A stretch of DNA of 64,000 nucleotides, from positions 372,001-436,000 of the forward strand of contig NZ_MECJ01000011.1 of assembly GCF_014596475.1 (NCBI RefSeq), given 5' to 3'. The notes beneath the pieces are model-generated. The model was not told the origin of the DNA, did not search any database, and worked only from the letters and a program-made list of their open reading frames with translations. Made by a program: the position numbers and the translations under genes. The DNA is from Streptomyces sp. CBMA152 (lineage in GTDB: Bacteria; Actinomycetota; Actinomycetes; Streptomycetales; Streptomycetaceae). Positions 41,981-49,985 of the stretch are shown here, one piece after another. The stretch's first letter is position 1; every line of letters begins with the position of its first letter.

Positions 41981-43611
41981 GCGTCCGCTCCCGGTCGCAG
42001 GGTGTCGGGCAGGCAGGCGTCGAGGTCGGCGGCGCTCACGCGGGTGAAGCCGGGGGCGGGCAGCGTCCGGTCGGCCGGAGCAGGGGCGAGGAAGGCGGCC
42101 GCTCGCGGCTCGCCGGTGCCGCCGAGCGCCTGCCAGATCTGCTCGGCGAGGTCCGGCATCACCGGGAACGCGAGCAGGGACAGGCCCTTGAGCCACCAGT
42201 ACGCGCCGTCCTCGGCCGCGTGCGCCACCGCGTCGTCGGCGCACCAGCGGTCCAGGGCCGCGACCGCGCGGCGGGTGGAGACCCGGGTGGCGTCCAGGGC
42301 CTCGGACTGCTCGGCGAGCAGGGCTTCGAGGAGTTCGACGGTGGCCGTGGCGGGCGCGTGGGGCGGGCCGTCGGGAAGCCTGCCCCAGGCGGCGGCGATG
42401 CGCTTGCCGAGGTCGTCGGCGAGCGTGGCGTTGGCCGTGGTCAGGAAGTCCGCCGTCTCGAAGCTCGCGGGTGCGGACTCCAGGTCGGCCCCGGCGAGGA
42501 AGTACCGTACGGCGTCCACCGCGATGGCGGGCGAGGCGGCGACGTCGGCGGCCCAGATGGCGTGCCGGGCGCTGGTGGAGAACTTACGGCCGGCCAGTTG
42601 GTAGAAGTGGTTGATCAGACACCGGTCGTACGGCTTCATGTCGCCGTGCAGCAGGCTGGTGCCGACGATCGAGACCAGCGTGGGGATCACGTTGTCGATG
42701 CCCAGCGTGGTGATGGTGGTGACACCGGACCCGGGGTCGAAGGCGTTCACCCCGGTGCCGGAGAGCTGTCCGTGGACGGCTCCGGCGAGCCGCGCGAACA
42801 TGAAGATCCCGGCGTACGGGAAGAGGGCGTGCGGGACGTCCGCCTCGGGGGCGGGCAGCGGCAGGCCCCACTTCTGCGGGGCGCTGAGCCGTACGGTCAG
42901 ACCGTCGCGCTCCAGGAACCGCGCCACCGTCTCCCGATAGCGGTCGGCGATCTCAAGCTCCGCGAGGGTGGCGTCGAGGACATCCCTCTCGGGCACCCGC
43001 AGGAACAGGCTGGAGATCTCCCGCCAGGTCAGCGGGCCCTCGTCGAGCAGCGGGCGCGGTTCGACGACCGACTCGGGCAGGAAGTGCGCGCTGCACTCCT
43101 CGCAGAAGTAACTGGCCACGCCCGCACCGCAGTCGGGGCAGCGCCCCTGGAGCCAGCCGCCCACGACCCAGCGGTCCGACGCCTCACAGTACGGCACGCG
43201 CTCGGTGCGGGTCAGCACCGCGCCCCGGTCCTTCAGTCGCGCGATGGAGGTGACGACCTCCTGCTCGAACAGGTCGCGCCACGGCTCCTGGTCGGGGCTG
43301 ATGAAGGCGTCGACACCGATGCGCAGGGCGGCCAGGTCGTCCTGGATGCGGCGGCCGTAGCGGGCGGCGACCTCGGTGGGCGTCGAGTCCTCGGCGTGCG
43401 CCTTGAGCGTCACGTACGACTCGTACACATCGCTGCCGGTGATCACCAGCGGCAGGTCGCCGCGTACGCGCAGATGCCGCGCGATCATGTCCGACCACAG
43501 GAAGGGGCCGCCGATGTGGCCCAGGTGCAGCGGGCCGTTGGGGGTGGCCTCGGGCGGCACCAGGAGGTAGTGCTGGGGGACGCGCGCGTCCCCCGTCAGC
43601 AGCAGGCTCAT
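41977..43611 (-). CDS. Methionyl-tRNA synthetase-like enzyme, hydrazine synthetase catalytic half
   Basis: A 544-residue class I aminoacyl-tRNA synthetase homologue. HLGH (residues 29-32) corresponds to HIGH, the zinc knuckle is CPDC (158-161) with CEEC (170-173), and GRKFSTSARH (KFSTS 343-347) stands for KMSKS. In the characterised cupin-MetRS proteins (Spb40 of s56-p1, Tri28 of triacsin; from memory) this domain uses ATP to ester-link an amino acid, glycine in those cases, to N-hydroxy-lysine. Here the MetRS half stands alone. It is ATGA-coupled to the oxidase gene and GTGA-coupled to the ATP-grasp gene. A housekeeping role is unlikely given this context. Confidence 0.88.
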   Translation of the reverse strand: MSLLLTGDARVPQHYLLVPPEATPNGPLHLGHIGGPFLWSDMIARHLRVRGDLPLVITGSDVYESYVTLKAHAEDSTPTEVAARYGRRIQDDLAALRIGVDAFISPDQEPWRDLFEQEVVTSIARLKDRGAVLTRTERVPYCEASDRWVVGGWLQGRCPDCGAGVASYFCEECSAHFLPESVVEPRPLLDEGPLTWREISSLFLRVPERDVLDATLAELEIADRYRETVARFLERDGLTVRLSAPQKWGLPLPAPEADVPHALFPYAGIFMFARLAGAVHGQLSGTGVNAFDPGSGVTTITTLGIDNVIPTLVSIVGTSLLHGDMKPYDRCLINHFYQLAGRKFSTSARHAIWAADVAASPAIAVDAVRYFLAGADLESAPASFETADFLTTANATLADDLGKRIAAAWGRLPDGPPHAPATATVELLEALLAEQSEALDATRVSTRRAVAALDRWCADDAVAHAAEDGAYWWLKGLSLLAFPVMPDLAEQIWQALGGTGEPRAAAFLAPAPADRTLPAPGFTRVSAADLDACLPDTLRPGADA

Positions 43612-44708
43612 ATCCGCGTTCTCCCGTAGAGCAGGTCAAGTGCGTCCTCGGCCATGGCCGGGGCGAGTCGGTAGCCGGAGCCCGAGCCGCCGATCGCCAT
43701 CACCACGTCGTCGTCGCCGACGGTGTCGACGACGGGCAGGTGGCCGGGGGTGAAGCAGTCGCCGAGGACTCGGCCGCCGAGCAGGTGCGGGACGAATCCC
43801 GGTACGTGCCGCTCCAGCAGGGCGACGGCCACTTCCCGGTCGCGGGCGTCGATGGCCAGCGGTTTGTCGGGGCCCCGGTCCCAGTCGGGCGAGGTGATGC
43901 TGAAGATCCAGTGGCCGCCCGGGTGGTGGGGCAGCAGGAACGCGTCGGCGTCCTCGAAGATCAGCGCGGGGGCGTGCGGCGGGGGCGGCGCCATGATGTG
44001 GAACGCCACCACCTTCTTCACCCGGGAACCCCGCTCGCGGGCGGCATCCGCCACCGGGCCGTCGAGGGCCCAGGGGCCGGGTGCGACGACCGCCTTGTCC
44101 GCCGTGACCCGGCTGCCGTCGGTGGCGACCAGCTCGATGTGCCCGCTCGTACGGCCGATAGAGGCGACCCGGAACCCTTCGAGCAGGGTGTTTTCGGGGT
44201 TGCTCAACACCTCGTCGAGCAGGTGGTCCGCGAGCAGTTGGGGCTGCCCGGCCGTCATGGGGGCGGAGGCGAGCAGCACCTCGTCGTCGGCGTGGGCGAG
44301 CCCGGGGAACGTCTCCTCCAGCATGCGCCGCTGCTGCGGCTCCACCGGGAAGGTCGTGCCGCCGTCGGCCATCGTCGCGTCGAGCGCCGCTTGGTTGTCG
44401 CGCCCCAACAGCCAGTGGACACCGACCTGTTGGCGTCCCGCGTCCGGCAGATCCGTCAGCTCGGCGGCGAGCTTGTCGAACAGTACGGTGCTGCGGGCTG
44501 CCAGCTCACGTTGGGCGGGGTTGTGCCCCGTGGGCGTGTCGAACCCGGCGGACAGGCGGGTGGCGCCCGTCCCGCGCGCCGCGTGGGTGATCACGAGGAC
44601 GCGCCGCGCGGGGTCCTGGCGTACGGCGTAGTACGCGGTGAGGGCGCCCACCACGCCCGCTCCGACGACGGCCAGGTCGTAGTGGGCACCGCTGGTGGTG
44701 TCAGGCAT
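43608..44708 (-). CDS. FAD-dependent amino-acid oxidase-like enzyme (DAO/glycine oxidase family; Spb39-like role)
   Basis: A 366-residue flavoprotein. The dinucleotide-binding start is YDLAVVGAGVVGALTAYYAV (about residues 9-28), RLSAGFDTP lies near residue 57, and the C-terminal AIGGSGSGYRLAPAMAE is the second FAD contact. ATG 44708 lies 8 bp inside the end of the cupin gene; the longer frame is antisense-like. In s56-p1 a DAO-family enzyme (Spb39) oxidatively cleaves the lysine-hydrazine adduct to release hydrazinoacetate. The same role is inferred here from the gene set. Confidence 0.87.
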   Translation of the reverse strand: MPDTTSGAHYDLAVVGAGVVGALTAYYAVRQDPARRVLVITHAARGTGATRLSAGFDTPTGHNPAQRELAARSTVLFDKLAAELTDLPDAGRQQVGVHWLLGRDNQAALDATMADGGTTFPVEPQQRRMLEETFPGLAHADDEVLLASAPMTAGQPQLLADHLLDEVLSNPENTLLEGFRVASIGRTSGHIELVATDGSRVTADKAVVAPGPWALDGPVADAARERGSRVKKVVAFHIMAPPPPHAPALIFEDADAFLLPHHPGGHWIFSITSPDWDRGPDKPLAIDARDREVAVALLERHVPGFVPHLLGGRVLGDCFTPGHLPVVDTVGDDDVVMAIGGSGSGYRLAPAMAEDALDLLYGRTRI

Positions 44709-45075
44709 CGGGGGCCGACCACCAGAAGGAGAAGATGACCAGTTCCTCGCCCCGGTCGGCGAAGACCTCGTGCACCACCTGCGACGGCCAGCCGACCACC
44801 GAGCCGGGGCCGACGACCGACCGCTCGCCGTCCACCACCAGCGTGCCGGATCCGGCGTGCAGCACCCAGATCTCCTGCACATCGTGCTGGTCGGGCGAGC
44901 TGGTGCCGCCGGGCGGCACCGTGAAGCGGGCCATCTTGAACGGTACGGAGGGGAAGCACGAGCGGGCGAAGTCCGCCTCGGCGACGGTGACTCCGTCCGG
45001 CTCGACGTCGGTGGGCAGGAAGGGCACGGCGGCCGTGGACACAGGGGCGTCGGCCTGCTGCTGACGGTCCGTCAT
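44701..45075 (-). CDS. Stand-alone cupin, putative N-N bond-forming half of hydrazine synthetase
   Basis: A 124-residue single cupin barrel. The metal-site candidates are in SPDQHDVQEIWVLHAGSGTL (His and Glu) and WPSQVVHEVF (His), an order consistent with a cupin centre. ATG 45075 overlaps the hydroxylase stop by 4 bp. In characterised systems a cupin domain fused to a MetRS domain carries out the rearrangement that forms the N-N bond. Here the cupin is a separate protein, and the oxidase gene lies between it and the MetRS gene. As a free cupin it could be over-interpreted alone; the operon supports the role. Confidence 0.85.
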   Translation of the reverse strand: MTDRQQQADAPVSTAAVPFLPTDVEPDGVTVAEADFARSCFPSVPFKMARFTVPPGGTSSPDQHDVQEIWVLHAGSGTLVVDGERSVVGPGSVVGWPSQVVHEVFADRGEELVIFSFWWSAPDA

Positions 45076-46301
45076 ACCTGGTACCTCGTCTCGCCGAGCA
45101 TGCTGTTGAGGATGACCGCGCTGCGCCACGCCAGCAGGCTCAGATTGGGGTCGGCGACACCCCAGGCGTGCCGGGCACCGTTCTGGATGTAGATGCGGTT
45201 CCCGTCCGGCCCGTCCCAGTCGAGGGAGAAGTCGTCGCGGACGGAGAGCAGCCCGTCGGTGCGCCGCAGCCGGGGTGCCAGGGTCGCCATGAAGTCGGGC
45301 AGCTCATAGGCGTATCCGGTGCACAGGATGACGATGTCCGCGGCGAGCATGGCAGGCGCGTCGAGGCCGGAGGACTCCGTGTGCAGTTTGAATTCGTCCG
45401 GGCCGCCCTCCAGGGCGGTGACCGCGCAGTCCGGCAGGAACCGCAGTCGGCCGGGGTTGTTCTCCAGGTACTCGTCGCGGTAGCTCAACCGGTAGATGTC
45501 CTGGAGGACTTGGAGGTCGATGCCGTCGCTGGTGTACTTCTGCCGCTCCAGGAGGCGGGCCTTGCGCTCGGCGGGCAGCGCGTGGAAGTGGCGGACATAC
45601 TCCGGGGAGTAGAGGTCGTTGGCGAACGGCGAGTCGTCCATCGGCTGGAACGAGGTGCGCCGGCTGGCCCAGGTGACGCTCTCCGGGGCGGCGTCGGTGG
45701 CGAGGTGGCGCACGATCTCCGCCCCGCTCTGTCCCCCGCCGACCACGACGACCCGCTTGCCGGTCACGTCGGGTGCCCGCAGCAGGAACTCCCCGGAGTG
45801 GAACACCGAGGGCCCGAGGAACGGGCGGAACGTCTCGGGGATGGAGGGGGTCAGACCCGTACCGAGGACGAGATGACGAGCCGTCACCTCGCTGTCTCCC
45901 GTACGGACTTGAAAGGCACCCTCGCGGAAGTCCACGCTCTGCACGTCCGCGCCGAACGTCAGGCTGGGCAGCCGGTCGGCGACCCACTTGAGGTACTGGT
46001 TGAACTCCGTGCGCAGCACGGCCGGGAAATCCGCCGCGAGGAACCGGTAGAGGCGTCCCTCGGTCGCCAGGAACGACAGGAAGGAGAACGGGCTGGTGGG
46101 ATCGACGAGGGTCACCAGGTCCTTGAGCAGCGAGACCTGGAGGGTGGCCTCGGGCAGCAGCAGACCGGGGTGCCAGGAGAAGGTCTCCCGACGCTCCAGA
46201 TGGGCGCCCCGCAGGCCCTCGACCGAGTGCGCGAGGGCGGCCAGGCTCATGTTCGCGGGCCCGACGCCGACGGCGGCGTAGTCAAGTATGTGTTCGTTCA
46301 T
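45072..46301 (-). CDS. L-lysine/L-ornithine N-monooxygenase
   Basis: A 409-residue N-hydroxylating monooxygenase. FAD motif VGVGPANMSLAAL (GVGPAN at 12-17), NADPH motif VVVVGGGQSGAEIVRHL (about 184-200), and the late CTGYAYELPDF motif are all present, with full-length architecture. Such enzymes hydroxylate the side-chain amine of lysine or ornithine with NADPH and oxygen. In siderophore clusters they are paired with acyltransferases; none is present here. The neighbours point to N6-hydroxylysine feeding the hydrazine synthetase. It starts 17 bp after the first ATP-grasp gene. Lysine versus ornithine is not settled by sequence. Confidence 0.9.
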   Translation of the reverse strand: MNEHILDYAAVGVGPANMSLAALAHSVEGLRGAHLERRETFSWHPGLLLPEATLQVSLLKDLVTLVDPTSPFSFLSFLATEGRLYRFLAADFPAVLRTEFNQYLKWVADRLPSLTFGADVQSVDFREGAFQVRTGDSEVTARHLVLGTGLTPSIPETFRPFLGPSVFHSGEFLLRAPDVTGKRVVVVGGGQSGAEIVRHLATDAAPESVTWASRRTSFQPMDDSPFANDLYSPEYVRHFHALPAERKARLLERQKYTSDGIDLQVLQDIYRLSYRDEYLENNPGRLRFLPDCAVTALEGGPDEFKLHTESSGLDAPAMLAADIVILCTGYAYELPDFMATLAPRLRRTDGLLSVRDDFSLDWDGPDGNRIYIQNGARHAWGVADPNLSLLAWRSAVILNSMLGETRYQV

Positions 46302-46318
46302 GGTCCGGTCCCCGAGGG

Positions 46319-47581
46319 TCAGTTGGGGACGACGAGGTCGCCCAGAGCCTGCCAGCGGTCGAGCGCACCCTGCGGCGAGTCCGCCGTGAACAGGGCGTGA
46401 CCCAGACGCGAGCGGCAGTCCTCGACGCCGGGAATGGTCTCGCCGGGCGCGAAGTACACCGAGGTCTCGGTGACCTCGGGCAGCGCCGCCATCTCCTGCC
46501 AGCCGGTCAGTTCGCGGTACGAGGAGCGGCCCTCGGCGGCGAAGAACCGGATACCGGCGCTCTTGGCCTCGGGCTCGGTGAAGACCCCGGCCTCCTCGAA
46601 GCCGATGCCGAGACCTGCGGCGATGGCCACCTTGGGCAGGCTCACACCGGTGACCAGGCGCAGCAGTTCCACGATCCGGTCGCCGGGCAGCCGGGCGCCG
46701 ATCTCGATGAGGACCGGCCCGTCGGCGGCGATCCGCAGCTCGCAGTGGAACGGGCCACCGGTGACGCCGACGGCGCGGACGACATCGCCCACATACGCCT
46801 CGACGGCCGCCAGGGTCTCGTCGTCGACCAGGGCCGGGGTGAGGTGACCCATCTCCATGAAGTCGGGCTCGGGGCCGAGCAGCGTCCGGGTGAGGGCGAC
46901 GACCTTCACCTCGCCGCTGTCCAGGACGTAACCGTCGGCGCTGAACTCGGGCCCCTGGACGTACTCCTCGACGAGCACGCGGTGCTCGTGCAACTGACCC
47001 ATGTCCGGGACGGGGTCGGTGACCAGCCGGTGGAAGGCGGCGGCGAGCTGTTCCATGTCGTCGGCCCGGCTGACGTGGATGCTGCCGGAACAGGCCACCG
47101 GCTTCATCACACAGGGAAACCCGACGTGCTCGGCGGCCGTACGGAGTTCGTCGTCGGTGGTGGCCTGCGCGAACCGGGGTGTACGCAGCCCGGCTTCGGC
47201 CACGGCGGCCCGCATGACGCTCTTGTCCCGGACCCGGTCGACGCTCTCCACGGGCAGACCCGGCAGGCCGAGGGCCGCGGCGACGCGCGCGGTGGCCGAC
47301 ACATAGATGTCGGAGCCCGGCAGCACGGCCTCGAACGGCTCCCGCTCGTGCAGTGCGAGCACGGCGGCTTCCAGCGCGGACTGGTCGTTGGTCTCCACCG
47401 TGAGGACCGACTCCGCCGCGCCACGCACGGCGTCGGAGAGCCGACGGTCACCGGAGTCGGCGGAGGCGACGACGACCCGCAGCCCCATCTCGGCGGCGAC
47501 GCCGATGAGGGTCGCACCTCCGGAGGAAGCGGGTTCGACCACGACGACGCGCGCGGGACGGAGTGAATCTATGCGTGGCAA
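46319..47581 (-). CDS. ATP-grasp ligase of the hydrazine cluster (first in gene order)
   Basis: A 420-residue ATP-grasp protein of the CarnS/L-amino-acid ligase type. Motifs: DKSVMRAAVAEAGLRTPRF, PCVMKPVACSGSIHV, EEYVQGPEFSADGYV, GGPFHCELRIAADGPVLIE and IGARLPGDRI (metal/ATP site). The TTG start at 47581 has a GAGAGA box about 9 nt upstream; an internal start would remove the first beta strand. Only modest block similarity to the other ATP-grasp protein of the cluster, so they likely have different substrates. First gene of the operon, behind a candidate promoter at 47702-47731. Confidence 0.86.
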   Translation of the reverse strand: MPRIDSLRPARVVVVEPASSGGATLIGVAAEMGLRVVVASADSGDRRLSDAVRGAAESVLTVETNDQSALEAAVLALHEREPFEAVLPGSDIYVSATARVAAALGLPGLPVESVDRVRDKSVMRAAVAEAGLRTPRFAQATTDDELRTAAEHVGFPCVMKPVACSGSIHVSRADDMEQLAAAFHRLVTDPVPDMGQLHEHRVLVEEYVQGPEFSADGYVLDSGEVKVVALTRTLLGPEPDFMEMGHLTPALVDDETLAAVEAYVGDVVRAVGVTGGPFHCELRIAADGPVLIEIGARLPGDRIVELLRLVTGVSLPKVAIAAGLGIGFEEAGVFTEPEAKSAGIRFFAAEGRSSYRELTGWQEMAALPEVTETSVYFAPGETIPGVEDCRSRLGHALFTADSPQGALDRWQALGDLVVPN

Positions 47582-47701
47582 GGCGAAATCTCTCGGGTCA
47601 GAGGTGAGTCGGGCCGGCCTTGTGGGCTGAACAGGCCCGGAGAACCGGTTGTTTCCCCGGCAGGACGGGCATCGGAGCCGCTGGTGTGACTCGCCTTGAT
47701 C

Positions 47702-47731
47702 TTTCTATCCGGGAGGCTTGATCTCGGTCAA
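47702..47731 (-). promoter_or_regulatory. Candidate promoter of the hydrazine operon
   Basis: On the minus strand TTGACC (47731-47726) is followed after 18 bp by TAGAAA (47707-47702), a fair match to -35/-10 consensus. No dedicated regulator gene is found in the cluster. Confidence 0.5.
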
Positions 47732-47890
47732 TGGCTAACGGGAAGAATGTGCGCGCCACGCGATGTATGCCACACAACTTCCCGTGTGCGGTCTGTTTTT
47801 GGGCGATTTCATACGGTGGGTGGGGGTGCGGGGTGGGTCGTGCGGCATGCGCGGAGTGACCCCGCTCTCCGGCTGAACGGCCTGAACATG

Positions 47891-47931
47891 ACTGTGCTCC
47901 GGCGCCTGTTCTGTCGGCGCCGGAGCACAGT
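47891..47931 (-). terminator. Strong terminator hairpin
   Basis: ACTGTGCTCCGGCGCC and its exact complement form 16-bp arms around a 9-nt loop, about 30 bp beyond the stop of the small secreted protein gene. It insulates the hydrazine operon promoter from read-through. Confidence 0.9.
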
Positions 47932-47961
47932 GGGGTGGGTTGACCCGGAGAGACAGGTCGG

Positions 47962-48378
47962 TCAGCGCACGGTGACGTCGAAGACGGGCGAGGCGGTGCT
48001 GCTGCTGACGATGCGCAGGTTGTTCTTGCCCTTCAGGCCGAGCTTGACGCCCAGCGAGTAGGCACCGTTGTGCGCGACGGGCACGGAGGCGGGCAGGGTG
48101 ACCCACTTGGCGCCCTGCTTCTGCTGCAGGGTCACCTTGGTGCCCGCCTTGAGGCCGGTCGTCGTGCCGGTGACCCGGAACAGCTGCCACGCCTTGACCG
48201 AGGTCACCGACGGCTTCGCACTGATGGTGGCCTTGACGGCGGGGGCCTTCTGCGCGACGGACGCGGTGGGGGCGGCCGGGGCGGCCGCCATCGCGGCGGT
48301 GCCCGCCAGGGCGACGGAGGCTGCGCTGATGACACCGACGGCGGCGATACGGAGGGAGTGGCGCTTGGTGATGGTCAT
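47962..48378 (-). CDS. Small secreted beta-sandwich-like protein, function unknown
   Basis: A 138-residue product with a signal peptide (MTITKRHSLRIAAVGV start, cleavage near AMAAA, about residue 32). The mature part (TTGLKAGTKVTLQQKQGAKW and AHNGAYSLGVKLGLKGKNNL) has the alternating pattern of an Ig-like or bacterial surface sandwich domain. ATG follows AAGGGACATCC. No catalytic motif is seen. Confidence 0.7.
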   Translation of the reverse strand: MTITKRHSLRIAAVGVISAASVALAGTAAMAAAPAAPTASVAQKAPAVKATISAKPSVTSVKAWQLFRVTGTTTGLKAGTKVTLQQKQGAKWVTLPASVPVAHNGAYSLGVKLGLKGKNNLRIVSSSTASPVFDVTVR

Positions 48379-48636
48379 GGATGTCCCTTTCCAAAGCACA
48401 GTTCTCAATTGGCCGCCATGGCACGGTATTCGCCCTTGACGCCCTTCTCACCTGAAAAGACGATCCATCACACGAATGCGTTGTAGGCGCAATTGTCACT
48501 GTCCTGCAACAGCCACCGACCCTCGCGTCGTCACCCGGTTACCGCGACGCAGCACTCTGGCCACTCCTGGCGCTACTTGCCGCCTCACTCGCGCCCTATG
48601 GTGAACCGTCATGTGCGTCCGCCCAGAGGGGAACTG

Positions 48637-49617
48637 ATGGTGCGTAGGACCAGATTCATCCGGCACGCCGCCGTGGCCGCGGCGGCTCTCCTGCTCTCCG
48701 CCGGGCTCGCCCCGGCCGCCTCCGCCCACGGCGTCACGGCCGGGCCGGACCCGGTCGCGGTGCAGCTCGACGCGTACTGGACCGCGGCCCGCATGGCGGC
48801 CGCACTGCCCGACGACGCCGGCAAGGGCGCCGTGGCCGGGCAATCCACCCGGGCCGTCACCCCCACGGTGGACGGGCCCCGGCCCGGCGAATACATCCCG
48901 CCCAGCCACAGCTTCGACGGCATGCCCCAGGCGGGCACGTTCTTCTGGACCGACGCCACCAACACGGGACGCACCTGTAGCGGCTCGGTGGTGCGCAGCC
49001 CCGGTCACGACCTGGTGCTCAGCGCCGGACACTGCCTGAAGGGCTACTCCGGCACCTCCCCCAAGCGCCATCTGGCCTTCGTGCCGCAGTACCACGACGG
49101 GCTCAAGCCGTTCGGCATCTTCCCGATCAAGAGCGACGGCATCTACGTCTCGCAGGAGTACTACGACCTGGGCGAGCACGCGGGCGCGGAGTACGACTTC
49201 GGGTTCGCCGTCACCGAGCCCAACCAGGACGGGACCCGCCTCCAGGACGCGGTCGGCGGAGTGAAGCTGCTGACGGACACCGGATACTTCCACGCCCCCG
49301 TACGCATGATCGGTTACCCGGGAGGGGCGCAGAAGCCGCTCGAATGCTGGAGCTGGACCACCAAATGGGCCAGTGACGACCCGGCCGAGCCGGGCACCTT
49401 CCCGCGTATCGCCTGCGACGCCTTCGTGGGCGGGACCAGCGGCGGGCCGATGCTGGTGCCGACCTTCGACGGCTGGGGCGTGATCGGGGTCATCGGCGGC
49501 TATCACACGGGCGGCAACACCCCGCAGATCTCGTACAGCGCCTACTTCGGCGACGCGACCCGCGACCTGTACCGCGACGCGATCACCGGGGCGCCGCCGG
49601 CTGGCCCGGCCACGTGA
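48637..49617 (+). CDS. Secreted trypsin-like serine peptidase
   Basis: A 326-residue exported protein with a signal peptide (ending ASAHG, about residue 31). Catalytic triad positions: His in VLSAGHCLKG, Asp in GAEYDFGFAV, Ser in FVGGTSGGPML. ATG 48637 follows GAGGGG. Probably an extracellular housekeeping or developmental protease; a related enzyme lies at 57881-58999. Confidence 0.88.
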   Translation: MVRRTRFIRHAAVAAAALLLSAGLAPAASAHGVTAGPDPVAVQLDAYWTAARMAAALPDDAGKGAVAGQSTRAVTPTVDGPRPGEYIPPSHSFDGMPQAGTFFWTDATNTGRTCSGSVVRSPGHDLVLSAGHCLKGYSGTSPKRHLAFVPQYHDGLKPFGIFPIKSDGIYVSQEYYDLGEHAGAEYDFGFAVTEPNQDGTRLQDAVGGVKLLTDTGYFHAPVRMIGYPGGAQKPLECWSWTTKWASDDPAEPGTFPRIACDAFVGGTSGGPMLVPTFDGWGVIGVIGGYHTGGNTPQISYSAYFGDATRDLYRDAITGAPPAGPAT

Positions 49618-49715
49618 GCAGCGGCGGTCACGGCGAGTGAGGGTTCGAGATGCGGCCGTACTCCCCGGCTGATTCGCTGGCAATGCCCGCTCTCCCCCAG
49701 ATCCGAGGAGTGATC

Positions 49716-49904
49716 ATGAGCGTTGCAGGAGAATCCCGCGAACGAGCTCAGCAGATGCGCGAGAAGGCGCAGCAGCTCAGCGACGCGGCGGAACGTGCCA
49801 CCGACCCGGAGCAGCGCAAGCGCCTCCAGGAGAAGGCCCGCCGCATCGAGCAGCAGAGCCAGCGGGAGAGCGGCACGGGGCCCGAGAACATCGACCCCAT
49901 GTAA
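49716..49904 (+). CDS. Small highly charged helical protein (DUF6381-like)
   Basis: A 62-residue hydrophilic protein rich in Glu, Arg and Gln with a heptad-like pattern (RERAQQMREKAQQLSDAAER), so probably a coiled coil. GAGGAG precedes the ATG. Short Streptomyces proteins of this kind are annotated as DUF6381; function unknown. Two hairpins follow the stop codon. Confidence 0.7.
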   Translation: MSVAGESRERAQQMREKAQQLSDAAERATDPEQRKRLQEKARRIEQQSQRESGTGPENIDPM

Positions 49905-49917
49905 ACGGCGGTACGCG

Positions 49918-49945
49918 ACCGCAGCCGGGGGTGTCCGGCTGCGGT
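49918..49945 (+). terminator. Terminator hairpin
   Basis: ACCGCAGCCGG and CCGGCTGCGGT form 11-bp perfect arms with a 6-nt loop, 13 bp after the stop codon of the small helical protein gene. Confidence 0.75.
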
Positions 49946-49952
49946 CGGCTTC

Positions 49953-49985
49953 GTGTCCTCGCGCGCGTCACGCGCGCGAGGACAC
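49953..49985. repeat. 33-bp near-perfect palindrome, with a degenerate second copy
   Basis: GTGTCCTCGCGCGCGT is followed, after a single C, by its exact complement. A related, less symmetric copy (GAGCGCGCCTCACGCGCGCG and flanks) lies about 50012-50047. A cruciform, a second terminator or a repeat element are all possible. Confidence 0.6.

Larger units (their letters stand above)
47582..47961. other. Upstream region of the hydrazine operon (about 380 bp)
   Basis: No gene is supported. From right to left it holds the terminator of the small secreted protein gene, a lower-GC segment around 47740-47820, the candidate promoter, and a leader of about 115 nt before the TTG start. Confidence 0.6.

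Noticed and set aside
41977..43611. Reading this gene as a second housekeeping methionyl-tRNA synthetase
   Set aside because: HIGH and KMSKS motifs are altered and the gene is translationally coupled to oxidase and ligase genes beside an N-hydroxylase and a cupin.
42220..43629. A 469-codon plus-strand frame inside the hydrazine cluster
   Set aside because: It mirrors the MetRS-like gene, whose motifs are clear; no domain and no start signal are present.
45072..46301. A hydroxamate siderophore cluster around the N-hydroxylase
   Set aside because: No acyltransferase, IucA/IucC-type synthetase, NRPS or siderophore transporter is present.
47696..48061. A 121-codon plus-strand frame upstream of the hydrazine operon
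   Set aside because: It crosses the strong terminator hairpin and the end of the small secreted protein gene, with no RBS or domain.
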